DNA of 64,000 nt from positions 1,860,001 through 1,924,000 of the forward strand of contig OZ251229.1 in the NCBI GenBank assembly GCA_965240325.2, written 5' to 3'. Numbering within the stretch: the stretch's first letter is position 1; every line of letters starts with the position of its first letter. This DNA is from Rebecca billardiae RCC1528 (taxonomy: Eukaryota > Haptophyta). The notes under the pieces are model-generated. The model searched no databases and was not told the origin of the DNA. It was given only the letters and a program-made list of their open reading frames with translations. Made by a program: the position numbers and the translations under genes. This document shows, piece by piece, positions 44,206 to 54,965 of the stretch.

Positions 44206-45263
44206 GGGACCGCCCTCGGTCGGTCCTGCTGCTCGTCCCGCTCCTGAGCGTCGCTGCTTCGGGGGTGCTCTTCTCTGTGCAAGTGCTCGCCGTGAAGCTG
44301 CTCACCGCAGACAGCGACGTGAGCATCCTGCAGCTCCTCTTCGCGCGGGGACTCGGCCTCGTGGCGGGCGCCCTGATCGGCCTCCACACGTGCGGCGTGA
44401 GCGGTGCCAAGCTCGGTCGCTCGCACAGGCAGGTGGCCCTGCTGTGCGTGCGAGCGGTTGCTGGCTTCGTGTCCACCTCTCTGGGTTACGTTGGTGCATC
44501 CCTGTTGCCGCTCGGCGAAAGCGTCACGATCGTGCAGACAACTCCGTTGTGGTCTGCTGCATTGGCAGCGGTCGTGCTGTCGGAGCCCTGGCACGCAGCC
44601 GAGGGCGTCGCGGCGTGCATAGCCCTTGCTGGCGTCCTTCTCGTCACGCGGCCACCAGTGCTCTTTGGCGATTCGCCCGACTTCCCTCAGGCCGACGCTT
44701 GGGCGCGGCGCTGTGGTCAGGCCGCCTCCCTTGGCTGCGCGTGGACAAACGCGGTCATCTTCGTGCTCGTGCGCTTCATGGGCAGTGAGCAGGTGCATTT
44801 GCTCACCCTGGTCGCATACCAGGGCGCCGGAACAGCCGCATTGTCGGCAACCGCATCGGCTCTCGGTGCAGGTGGACCATGGTCGCCGCTGACGGCGCAC
44901 CTGCTCTCTGGCATGGTTGCTATCGGCATCCTTGGGTTGGGCGGCCAAATCTGCCTCACGTATGGCCTGCAGAACGAGAAGACAGCTACGGCGGCCATGG
45001 CCCTCTCGATCGATGTCCCTTGTGCTTTCCTCTGGCAAGCCACTGTCGTGCCTGAGAGCAATCAGCACGCAGTGTCTGCGCTCAGCGCTCTTGGCGGTGC
45101 ACTCATCATCCTCTCGATCGTCGCTGTTGGTGTTGACAAGCTCAGCCGTGACGATTCCGATCCTGGGCGTGCCGCCTCGTCGTCACCATCGTCAACGCCC
45201 CCGTACCACAGCGCTCAGTCGCCTACGACTCCTCGCCAACGGACGACGACGGTAATGCACTGA
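44206..45263 (+). CDS. EamA/DMT-family transporter (start unresolved)
   Basis: The frame gives about ten hydrophobic segments, from SVLLLVPLLSVAASGVLFS to ALIILSIVAVGVDKL, with the internal duplication usual for drug/metabolite transporters. Typical signatures are LLPLGESVTIVQTTPLWSAALA (end of the first EamA half) and the second-half counterpart GLQNEKTATAAMALSIDVPC. These proteins export or exchange small metabolites; substrate unknown. No in-frame ATG lies just upstream. An acceptor-like TTGTTGTGCAG ends at 44205, so a short first exon probably lies in 43896-44190, and the boundary given is approximate. In that roughly 300-bp interval I see only a divergent promoter shared with the methyltransferase and an ATG at 43923. 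The C-terminal tail is Ser/Pro/Thr-rich. Confidence 0.75.
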
Positions 45264-45434
45264 CTGATATTCGCTCCGGGATCACAGTGGAGTCGTGCAT
45301 CAGCGCAGCAGAGCCAGCACGGCTGCAGCGGCTGCTGGCGCCGACGACAGTCATCATGATGTACGTTGATGCACATCATTATTTTGCTGACGAACGCGGC
45401 CCCCTCCCAGCTAGCTAGTGATGATGAGTCGTCG

Positions 45435-46838
45435 TCAGTCCACCGATGAGGTGCGCCGCGGCTGCGCCGGATGGCCGCCTCCCTCGATGGCGAGGACGGC
45501 GCTGGCGACGTCGGCGCCGTCGGCCAGGAGCTCCTTCCACAGCCGCGCGAACGCCCCGTCCCGGTGCTCGCGCACAAGCAGCACCGCGTTCGCCGCGCCC
45601 CACACAGCCGCCGAGCGCACGTCACCCTCCGCGTACCCAGCGGCCGTCAGCAGCGTCCGGAGCGCGCGCTCGTCCGCCGCGCCGCCTTCCGCCCGGCCGC
45701 ACACCTCCGCCTCGGCGGCGATGCCCGCCATCGCGACGATGCAGTAGCGCTCGAGCGCGTCGCGCCCGACGGCACCGGCTGCGAGCTGCGCGCCGAGCAC
45801 CGGGTCAACGAAGCGCGCGCCCGGCCGGCCGCCAAGCACGGCGCGCTGCGCGAGCGCGTCGCGCGGCGAGACCGCCACGGCCTCGACGGGGCAACCGAGG
45901 AGCACGGCGGCAAGCACGTGGCCCGCCTCGTGCGCGGCGACGCGCGGCGCGCGCTCGCGGTCGAGCACGCGCCGCGCCGCCTCGCTCGCGCAGCCGCCGA
46001 GCACCACCGTGTCGATCACGCCCAGCGCGGCCGTCGTCCCCGCTCCGATCCCGCCGGCCGCCGCGCCCACCTCGAGAGTGCGCCCCAGCTGACCTGACGC
46101 GTCTCGCCAGACTCGGGCGGCGTTGGGCGCGGGGACCGCGCGCGGCGAGACGTCGCGCAGCGGGTCGCGCATGCGCGCTCGCGAGCGCCGCACCGCCACC
46201 TCCGCCTGCGCGAACCCGCCCACGCTCGCCATCGCAAACGCGCCTGCGAGCGCGAGCGTGAGCCGACGGCTCAGCGGCGGCGTCGCCGGCCGGAAGCGAG
46301 CGCGCGAGTAGCCGATGTGGCGGCGGAGCGCCGTGTCGTCGAGGACGGCGGTGCGCAGCGAGCTCTGTAGCGGCCACGACTCCGGCTCGCGCCGGGAGCC
46401 GAACGCCCTCAGCGCCCCCGCGTCCGCGAGGGCACCATAGATGCGCGTCGCCCAGGTCGCACGCCGCCAGTCAGCTTCGGCCGAGCGCGAGACGGACACG
46501 GTGGCGTTGCGGCGCAGCACGGGATCCCACACCGTGGCGGTGCCGTCGATACCGTCAGGCAGCGCTGCATCCGACGGCGGCTCGCGCTTGAGGAGCGAGA
46601 GCGCGCCCCGCACATCGCCGCGCGCGGCGAGCTCCTCGAGCTCGGCGACAATTGAGGGTGGGGCCGGCCCGCCGAGCATCGTCGGGGCGCGACGTCGCGC
46701 CGAGCGGGCGAGGACGCACGCGGATGGCGCACACGCGCGCGTCGCGTGGACGCGTATCGCGCGCGCTGGTACCACGCACAACAGCGGCGCGAGTGTGCCG
46801 ATGACGACCGCCACACGGGCGTGAGCGCGAGGCGGCAT
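45435..46838 (-). CDS. VIR3-like plastid M41 (FtsH-type) metalloprotease relative without AAA domain
   Basis: 467 aa from ATG 46838; an upstream ATG at 46949 is possible but would bury the presequence. The N-terminus (PPRAHARVAVVIGTLAPLLC..., then an Arg-rich segment) looks bipartite and plastid-directed. The peptidase-like part carries HEAGH at about residues 303-307 (AAHEAGHVLAAVLLG), followed by RYCIVAMAGIAAEAEVCGRAEGG and a C-terminal helix ANAVLLVREHRDGAFARL. The order and spacing match plant VIR3/At5g27290-type proteins, which retain an M41 zinc motif but lack an AAA+ ATPase. Two hydrophobic stretches (about 185-205 and 250-270) suggest thylakoid or envelope membrane anchoring. Role in chloroplast development is inferred by family; proteolytic activity is unproven. 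Confidence 0.8.
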   Translation of the reverse strand: MPPRAHARVAVVIGTLAPLLCVVPARAIRVHATRACAPSACVLARSARRRAPTMLGGPAPPSIVAELEELAARGDVRGALSLLKREPPSDAALPDGIDGTATVWDPVLRRNATVSVSRSAEADWRRATWATRIYGALADAGALRAFGSRREPESWPLQSSLRTAVLDDTALRRHIGYSRARFRPATPPLSRRLTLALAGAFAMASVGGFAQAEVAVRRSRARMRDPLRDVSPRAVPAPNAARVWRDASGQLGRTLEVGAAAGGIGAGTTAALGVIDTVVLGGCASEAARRVLDRERAPRVAAHEAGHVLAAVLLGCPVEAVAVSPRDALAQRAVLGGRPGARFVDPVLGAQLAAGAVGRDALERYCIVAMAGIAAEAEVCGRAEGGAADERALRTLLTAAGYAEGDVRSAAVWGAANAVLLVREHRDGAFARLWKELLADGADVASAVLAIEGGGHPAQPRRTSSVD

Positions 46839-47242
46839 CGTTGACGACGAGGGACGATGCAAGTGGGCAAGTGGCGGCTGAGAGCCTGAGAAGCGCGAAG
46901 CGCGGTCGAATCTGGGAGTCGCGGGTACGCGGCGTTCATGATGCTTCATCAGCCTTCAAGCTATGGATACTGACGCGAAGATCGTCGTCACGTCTCTCGC
47001 GGAGTGCGCATGCTGCCGCAATACTCAGATACTGCCATACAGTGTACATACCGAGTCACTCGAGAATTGCGCAGCAGCTCCGCGGTCTGCCGCACTCGCA
47101 GACTCGATCAAGACTCCGGGCCGCCATCACTGTCGGCCGCTTGAAGTCGAGATCGTGCCAGCCGAGCCACCGCCCGTCTATCGGGCACGCCGGCTCGGCA
47201 GTCCACAGGTTCAGCCGGTCGGGCACCGCCAGCGCTCAGCCG
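46839..47242. other. Intergenic between two minus-strand genes
   Basis: No gene is seen. It holds the promoter side of the VIR3-like gene and the 3' end of the channel gene. A moderately AT-rich part lies at about 46960-47080. Confidence 0.5.
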
Positions 47243-49621
47243 TCAGCGCTTCTTCATCTCGGCCGCGCGCGCGGCGTGCTCGCGCTCCTCCGCGTCGCGC
47301 AGGAAGCCGAGGATGTGGTGCGTGAGCGCCGTGATCTCGCACGTCTTGGCGAAGAAGAAGGTGTGGTCCTCGTTGCACCGCATCTTCTCCGCCTGGAGCG
47401 CCTGCCGTGTCACGCGCGACGACCAAAGCGCCGCGAGCAGCCCGAGCCGTTTCCGCGACGAGTGCGCGTGCACGGTGTGGGGCGAGAAAATGTCGGCCAG
47501 GGTGTCGGCGACGACGGACGCGAGCGCCTTGTGCGCCTTCCAGTGCGGCCTGTCCTTCCGCTTCTGCACGTTCCGCAGCCAGCGGTGAGCTGCGTGCTCG
47601 ACCTTGCGCACCGCGAGCATCTGCTGCGCCACCGCGGCGCGCCCCTCGCGCAGCACCTTGCCAAGAAGCCACAGCCGCCGTCGGAGCAGCTGGCGGCGGT
47701 CGACTTTTCCCGCGCGCTTGGCGCGCATCTGCGCGTCCAGGGCCGAGGTGGTGCTGAGGTACCGGTCGAGCAGGATCGCGATCACCTGCACGGCCGCGCG
47801 CGCGCGCGTGTCAGGGGTGGGCGCGCGGAGGGCGCGCGCGCCACTGAGCCACTGAGCCGGGGCGCGCGGCAGCGACCACCGGCGTCGGCGCGCGCGCGCC
47901 CAGCGGTGCGGCGCGCGGCCGCAGCAACTCACCACGTTCGCCATCACGATGCCCGCGACGAGCACGTACGAGACGAAGAAGGGCGCGGCGAGCGCGACGC
48001 GCGCGTTGTAGATGAGCGGCCGCGCGATCCCCTGCCAGTCGTCCCCCGTCATCGCCTGCCACATGGTGAACATGGCCTTTGCAAAAGTGCCAAACTCCTG
48101 CGGCGCGAGCACGCCGAAGAACTCGACGCCGATAATCGACCAGATGCCTGAGGCAGGCAGGCAGGCAGGCAGGCAGGGAAGGAGGGAGGGGCGAGGCGGC
48201 GCGACCATTAGGCGCGGCCGCGTGGGCCAGCGCGCCGCGGGCGCGATCGGGGCCGCTCCGCGCGCACGCTCTGCCCTCCCCTCCGCGCGAAGGGCGCGCC
48301 GGCGCCGGCGCCGCGCGCACCCATCAGCAGGACGAGCACGACAAACGCGTTGGAGACGCCGGGCATCGACGCGAGCACGCCCTCGATGATCAGCCGCAGC
48401 GAGCGCACGCGCCGGAAGAGGCGGAAGACGCGGAACGCGCGGAAGAGCCGCAGCACGCCGATGCCGGGCAGCTGGTCGGCGTACATGGACAGCCACGAGA
48501 TCGAGACGATCAAGAAGTCGAAGACGTTCTGCGGGGCGCGACGCGCGGCGCGGCGCGGGCGGAGCCGCGCGCGCGCGAGCACCGAAGCGGCCCACGGTCA
48601 GCGCCCAGGTGAGGGTTAGGGTGAGGGTTAGGGTTGCGCGAGCACCGAAGCGGCCCACGGTCAGCGCCCAGGTGAGGGTTAGGGTGAGGGTTAGGGTTGC
48701 GCGAGCACCGAAGCGGCCCACGGTCAGCGCCCGCCGCCCGTGCGGGCGCGAGGGCGCGCGGTGGGCGAGGGCGCGCGCGGCGCGCACCCAGGGCGACCGC
48801 CAGAACGGGCGGAGCCACGAGCCGTACAGGTTCGCCGCGAGCTCCACCGTGAAGAGCGCATTGAACGCCACCTCGAACACGAAGAAGACGGCCGCTGGCT
48901 CCGAGCCAGGCGCCGGCCGCAGCTGCGCCTCGACGGCCGAGATCACGAAGTTGCCGAGGATGAGCGCGGCGACGAGGACCTGGACCGGGGTGGACGAGAC
49001 GCGCGCGTGCACGCGCCGCTGCATCGGCAGCTCGCGCGCCCGGCGGTGCACCTTGGTGAAATACTGCGAGGTGCCGCGCTTCATGAGCGACGGCTCGTGC
49101 CGGTGCGGCGCAACAATGTCCGCGGCGAGGCTGAGCACCGAGCGCACGTCGGTCTGCGAGCGCAGATCGCGCAGCTCCTTCGCGGTGCCCGCGAGCGAGC
49201 TGAAGGTGAGCACGCGCCTCGGCGGCTCCGGCGCCGGCGCCGCCTGCTCGGCGGAGGGCGTGTCCCCGGCGTCCTCGTTCCGCTCACTCGGCGCGTCGCC
49301 CGTCGCCGCGAAGCCGACGACGCGCCCGCTGGCTCTCGACGGCGTGGAGGCCTCCGAGCCCGGCTCGGGGTGCACTCTGGCGGGCGATGCCGCCGAGAGC
49401 TGCGCCGAGAGCTGCGACGCGATCGACGCACGCGGCTGTGGCGTCGGCGCGCTCCGGCGCGCAATGTCGGCCTCGCTCGCCACGTCCGACTCGTCGCTGC
49501 TGCCGTCGGCCTCGTGGGCGAGGCGTTTCATGCGCTCGGACTCGTGGTCCTCCTGCGCCTGGATGTCTCGTTCGGCCTCCTGGCGCACATGCCGCGCGGT
49601 CGCGGCCGCGGCGGCCGCCAT
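47243..49621 (-). CDS. Single-domain voltage-gated cation channel (BacNav/CatSper/EukCat-like)
   Basis: Exons are 49621-48788, 48528-48321, 48147-47933 and 47785-47243, giving 599 aa. Introns are 259, 173 and 147 nt and all GT-AG. The joins restore the ion-transport domain: ...FWRSPW|NVFDFLIVSISW (S2-S3), the S4 voltage sensor RLFRAFRVFRLFRRVRSLRL with Arg every third residue, M-G|IWSIIGVEFFG (S5), the pore TMWQAMTGDDW and S6 PFFVSYVLVAGIVMANV|VIAILLDRYL. One repeat implies that four subunits form the channel. The filter TGDDW has two acidic residues like the Ca-permeable CatSper class (T-x-D-D-W), so Ca2+ conduction is plausible. The N-terminal 190 residues are acidic and probably disordered; the C-terminus is basic with a coiled-coil-like stretch. 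EukCat-type channels are known from algae including haptophytes. Confidence 0.88.
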   Translation of the reverse strand: MAAAAAATARHVRQEAERDIQAQEDHESERMKRLAHEADGSSDESDVASEADIARRSAPTPQPRASIASQLSAQLSAASPARVHPEPGSEASTPSRASGRVVGFAATGDAPSERNEDAGDTPSAEQAAPAPEPPRRVLTFSSLAGTAKELRDLRSQTDVRSVLSLAADIVAPHRHEPSLMKRGTSQYFTKVHRRARELPMQRRVHARVSSTPVQVLVAALILGNFVISAVEAQLRPAPGSEPAAVFFVFEVAFNALFTVELAANLYGSWLRPFWRSPWVRAARALAHRAPSRPHGRRALTVGRFGARATLTLTLTLTWALTVGRFGARATLTLTLTLTWALTVGRFGARARAAPPAPRRASRPAERLRLLDRLDLVAVHVRRPAARHRRAAALPRVPRLPPLPARALAAADHRGRARVDARRLQRVCRARPADGCARRRRRRALRAEGRAERARGAAPIAPAARWPTRPRLMVAPPRPSLLPCLPACLPASGIWSIIGVEFFGVLAPQEFGTFAKAMFTMWQAMTGDDWQGIARPLIYNARVALAAPFFVSYVLVAGIVMANVVSCCGRAPHRWARARRRRWSLPRAPAQWLSGARALRAPTPDTRARAAVQVIAILLDRYLSTTSALDAQMRAKRAGKVDRRQLLRRRLWLLGKVLREGRAAVAQQMLAVRKVEHAAHRWLRNVQKRKDRPHWKAHKALASVVADTLADIFSPHTVHAHSSRKRLGLLAALWSSRVTRQALQAEKMRCNEDHTFFFAKTCEITALTHHILGFLRDAEEREHAARAAEMKKR
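48573..48731. repeat. 63-bp tandem repeat with telomere-like TTAGGG motifs inside intron 1 of the channel gene
   Basis: GCGCCCAGGTGAGGGTTAGG begins at 48601 and at 48664. Each unit contains GGGTTAGGGTGAGGGTTAGGG, apart from single-base variation, followed by TTGCGCGAGCACCGAAGCGG. About 2.5 units lie wholly within the first intron (48787-48529). Confidence 0.92.
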
Positions 49622-49893
49622 GCTGCCGACGAGCGCTCCGCGCCCCGCGAGTCGGTTGTAGCCGCCACCCTAACCCGCTTGCTGAGGACCCCGCACCAAC
49701 CGAGTCAAGGCTCGCGCTCCAGCGCGTCAGCGGCCGTGGGTGCGCAGCGGGTCCCTGATTCGCTCGTCATGAGGGAGGGTGGCCAAATGATTTACACTTT
49801 TCTAGGGATGACTATAGGTAGCCCCTAATACCGTAGAGGTTGGAAACTGGGTAAGTACTTGCATCGGTAGAGTACCCTTTCGCGGCCGGGCGG
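49622..49893. promoter_or_regulatory. Divergent promoter region between channel and CNH genes
   Basis: Two start codons 271 bp apart face away from each other. The plus-strand side has ATGATTTACACTTTTCTAGG at about 49786, the most AT-rich part. No core promoter element is firmly recognised. Confidence 0.4.
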
Positions 49894-51486
49894 ATGGCGG
49901 CGCACCGGGCGGCCGAGGCGACCTTCTTCGCGCCGTTCGTGCCGGTCGTGGATGACGTCGGCGCCGCCGTGGCATGCATCGACGCGCGGGGGCCATGGCT
50001 GCTCGTCGGCACCGCCGCTGCGGAGCTGCTCCTCTACAGCGCGCCCTCGTGGCGGGCGGACGCCGGCTGCAGCGCGCAGCTGGTCGCGCGCGCGAGCGTG
50101 CGCGACGAGCTCGAGGAGGAGTCGGGCGCCGAGCCCGCGCCCGCGCCGGCGGTGGTGCAGGTGAGCGTTCAGCCGGCGCACGGCCTCGCCGTCGCGCTCT
50201 GCGCCGGCGTCGTCACCATCCACCTCCTCGATGGCCAGCTGTCGCGGCTGGCTCGCTTTGCCGGGCTCGGCGGCCGCGCGAGCGCGTTCGCACTGTCCGC
50301 GGAGGAGAGCGTGCTGCGCCTCGCGATCGGCGTGCCGTCCGCGCTGGCGATCTTCCGGCTCGCCGACACGATCGCGCAGCAGGGCCTCTACGCCCTCCGC
50401 GCCGGCGGCGGCGCGGCGGCGCGCGAGCTGCTCTGGCTAGGCGAGACGCTGTGCTGTGTGCTCTCGACTGAGCTGGTGCTACTGAGCAGCCGGACGGGGC
50501 GGGTGGTGTACTCGCACCCGCTCACGCCGGATAGCGAGCTCGTGCGCGTGCACGAGCACGAGCACTGGGCGCCCGTCCGCGGCTGGGCGCCCCGGGCGGA
50601 CGAGCACCGCTTCGAGCTACTCGGCGGCGCGGCGGCGGCGGAGCGGCGCGCGCGGTGCGGCGCGCTGGCAGACGTGGCGCCGCCGGGCGCCGGGGCGCAG
50701 TGGGACGGCCCGTGGGCGGTGGAGCACACGGCGGGCACCGACGCGGAGGGCTGGGCGTACGCGCACGGCGTCACGGCCAGCCGCTGGCTGCCGCACGCCG
50801 GCGGCAAGGGGCTGGGCTCGACCGCGCGCCGGCGCGTGTGGGCAAGGCCTGCGCGCGTGCCGCTCAGCGGCGGCGCGGCCGCCTTCGCCTCGCAGCAGCC
50901 AGGCGGCGCGTCGGGCGCGGACGCGCCCCTGCCCGTCGCCGTGCGCGCGGTGGGTCCGCGCCAGCTCCTCGTCTGCGCGCTCTCGGCCCGTGACGGCCAC
51001 GCCATGCTGCTCGACGTCGGCGACGGCGGCGCGGTCTCTGGGCGGCGCTGTGCCGAGTGGCCGCAGCCGAGCGCCGCGGAGGGCTGCGTCGCCGTCGTCG
51101 CCGCTCTGCCGTACACGCTCGTGCTGCGCGCGTCGAGCATCGACGTGCACGACGTGGAGGCGGGCGGCGACGGCTCGCTCGTCTCGAGCTGCGCGTGGCC
51201 GCCCTCCGTCGCCCCGTCGCCACGGCGCGCTCGGCGGGAGGCCGAGCGGCGCGCCGAGCCGACAGCCGCCGGCGCGCCGACCGCCGCAGTCGTCGCGGCC
51301 GCGTCCGGATGTGGCCAGGTGGCGTTCGTCGGGGTAGGCCGGGCTGTGGCGGCGATGGCGCTGCAGCCGATGATGGCGAGCGTGGCGGACGCGGCTGCGC
51401 TGCAGCGCGCGCTCAGCCGGCTCTGCCGCGCGCTACCCGCGGCCGCGCCGGGCGCCGACGCGGCGGGCTCACCCGGCAGCGACGTG

Positions 51487-51524
<38 letters not shown>

Positions 51525-52612
51525 ACTCGCCACTGACGACGACGACGACGGCGGCGGCGACGACGACGGCGACGGCTGTGGCGGCGGCGGCGGTGGCGGC
51601 GGTGGCGGAGGCGGTGGTGGCAGCCATGGCAGCGACGACGGCAGCGACGTGAAGGCGCGCGCGGCTCGGCGCGCGCGCGCGCGCGCTCGGCGCGCCGCGC
51701 GCTCGCTCATCGACCCGGACGGTCAGGGCGCGCGCGGCGCGGAGGGCGCGCGCGCGCTCGCTCGGCGGCTTGGCACGCAGCTGAGCTGGTGGGCGCGGCG
51801 GCACGCGCGCGCGCTGCACCGCGGCGCGGAGGGCGAGGCGGAGGGCGAGGCGAGCCCGCGGCTTGAGGGCGCGGTTGCCGAGTTCTCCGCGCTGCGCTCA
51901 CATGCGCTCGTCGCAATCGACGGAGCGGTCTGTGACGCGGAGGCGGCACTCACTGCCGCCGCGTCGTCACGCGCCGGCCTCGGCGCGGAGACGGCGGCGG
52001 CGCGCGCGCTCGAGCTCGAGGCGCTCGTGTGCGCGGGCGCGGCGCTGCGCGCCGAGGCCGCGCGCGCGCTCGAGCGCGTGCTCTGGCGGCGCGCGGGGGG
52101 AACGCTACGCGGCCTGTTCAACTTGGAGACCGCCGCGGACGCAGCCGCGTGGGAGCTGCACGCGCGCCGGCTCGCGGCGGCGGGCGTCGGGCCGACCGAC
52201 CTCGGCGTGCGCGCGGAGCTGTGGCCGGGCGGTGCGGAGCGCGAGGGCGAGCGCTGCGCGCGTGAGAGCGCGCGCGCGGACGCCGCGCCGCCGCTTGACG
52301 CCAGCGCCGCCGGCGCGCGGCCGAGCGCGGCGGCGGCCACGCACGCCGCCCCCAACGCCGAGGGAGCGACCACGACCTTGGCCGTCACACCCGCGCCGCT
52401 TGGCGCGCCTCGGCGGCTGAGCGCGGCGCAGCCGTACGCGGCCGGCATCGCCGCGCTCCGCTCGATCCCGAGCGCGCCCACGCCCACCGGCCGGCTGCGC
52501 CGCGCCGTGCGCGCGCTGCAGCTGCTCCAGAAAGAGGCGGAGGCGCACGCGCGCGCCGCGCGCGCCGCGCGCTCGGCGGCGGGCGGCGGCGGCGGCGGCG
52601 GCGGTCGTGGTA

Positions 52613-52643
<31 letters not shown>

Positions 52644-54934
52644 GGGTGTGTGCGCGGACGATCTGCTCCCACTGACCGCGTGGGCGCTCGTGCGCGCGCA
52701 GCCCCCGCAGCTGCTCAGCCACCTCGCCGAGCTCGAGTCGCTCAGCCCGGCGGGCGCGGCGCACGGCGGCGCGCTCGGGTACGCGCTGACCACTCTGCTG
52801 GCGGCGGCGCAGGCGGTTCTGGAGACGGCGACGACGGGGGCGCACGCGGGCGGCGGCGGCGGCGGCGCGGCGCGGGCGCGCGACGCGTCGCGCCTCGCGC
52901 CCGAGCTCCTCAGCGCGGCGCACGACGCCACCGGCAGGTGGTGCGACTGTCCGTATGCGCCGGGCGCGGTGGTTCGCGTCGACGCTGACGGCGCACTCAT
53001 CGCGCGCGGCGACCACGTGCGCGCGCAGCTGAGCGCTCTGCTCTGGCGGCACGGGATTTACGTCGGCGCGGGCGGCGGGCGCGATGTCCTGTGGTTTGTG
53101 CCGGACCCTCCGGAGCCGGACGAGGAGGCGGCGGCGGCGATGGGGCCCGAGGGGGGCGTGGCGGGCGGCGAGCACGCGGCGGCGGCGGCCGCCACCGCCG
53201 CCGCCGCCGCGTTGCACACAGCCGCCGCCGCCGCCGCGAGTACCGTCGTGGAGAACGCGCGCGACGCGGCCGCGCTGCTGGTGAGCGCCGCGCGCGCGAG
53301 CGGCGGCTCCGGCACCGGCGCGCTGCCCACGCCGGCCGCCGCCATCGCGGGCGGCGGGCCGAGCGCCCGCATGGCCACGCTCCGACTCACGAGCTTTGAC
53401 GAATTCTCGCGAGCCGGCCTCGCGCCCGGCGCGCCGCCGGCACCGCCGCCGCCGCCGCCCCCGGCAGAGGGCGGGGCGGAGGGCGGGGCGGAGGGCGGGT
53501 GGCAGCCGGGCTGCGCGGGCGGCGGTGCCGCCGCCGGCGGCGGCGGTGGCGGCGGTCGCGCGGTGCCAGTGCGTGTCGTGCGCTACGCGCCCTCAGCGCC
53601 CTCCGCCCCCGCAGCGGCGCGCGGCGGCGTCGAAACGAGCGGCGGCGCAGGCGGGGGTGCGGACGCGCCCGCGCCCACCGCCGCCGCCGGCAGCGGCAGT
53701 GCCAACGGCGGCGGTGACGGCGGCGGTGACGGCGGCGGTGACGATGCGGAGGTCGAGGCGATCCTCGCGCGCGCGCTCGGCCGCGCGGGCGAGCGAGGCG
53801 TCGACCTCGGCGGGCTCAAGGGCGAGGCGCTCTGCCACTTCTGCCGGACGGGGGACGCACGCGGCTCGCGCGTGCTCGGCGCACCGGAGCGCGCACGGCG
53901 CGGACTCGGCGCGCGCGCCGACGACGGCGCCGCCGCCGCGGGGCTCGCCGCCGAGGCGATGGTGGGGAATGCATCGCGCGTGGGCGCGGGGGTGGGCTCG
54001 CTGGTGACGGGCATCGCGCTCGCCGGCCGCGGCGCGACGCTCTCGCGCACCGCGCTGCTCGTCTCGCACGCGGCGCGCACGGCGGCGGTGGGCGCGGCGG
54101 TAGGGACGGGTGTGGCGGGCCTCGGCGGCGCACTCGGCGGCTCGGCGGTCGTGGGCTCGCTCCTCGGCGACGACGAGAGCCTGCCGGCCGCCGAGCGCGC
54201 GCGCCGCGCCGCCGCCCGGATGGGCTCGTCCATCGGCGGCGCGACAGCGTCGATCGGCACGGCCATCTCCGTCACGGTCGGCGGCTCGGCGGCGGCCGCG
54301 ACCGTCGGCGCCGGCGCGATCGCGCTTGCTCTTGCGGCCGCGGTGACGGTGCCCTTCGCCGCGGCGGTGGGCGCGGGCGGCGTCGTGTACGGCGTGCACA
54401 AGGTGGCCGACCGCGCGCGCGCCGCGCGCCGCGCCGCGCTGCGCGCCTCGCTCGCGCGCAGGCCGCTGCGCTTTGCGGGCGCCGGCGCGGCCGCGGCCAC
54501 GGCAACAATCCTTAGCCGCGCGCTCACGGCGGGCGGCGCGAGCGCGCCGCCCGCGGCCGGCGCGCGCGCAGAGGCGCTCCGCTCGCTCGGCGCTCTGCTC
54601 CGCCCGGAGGCGGAGGGCGCGTCGGCCGTGCGAGCCGGGCGCGTGCAGCTACGCCTCGCGGTGCACGTAGGCCCGGACGGCCGCGCGCGCGTGCACGCGG
54701 CCGCGCGCGCGCCCGCCGACCGCGCCGAGGCGCGGCTGCGCAAGAAGGCGGCAGACTTGATCGTGCTCTCACAGTGCGTGCTGCACTGGGCGCCCGGCAC
54801 GCCGCAGCTCGGCTCGCACCCGGACTGGGGCTCCGGGCTGCACGCGCACTTCCGAGCGGACGTGCGCGAGCTGCTCCGCGCGTACGCGTCGGGGCTGGTC
54901 TTTGGCGCGCCCGGACTTCCGAGCGGCGCGCGGC

Positions 54935-54965
<31 letters not shown>

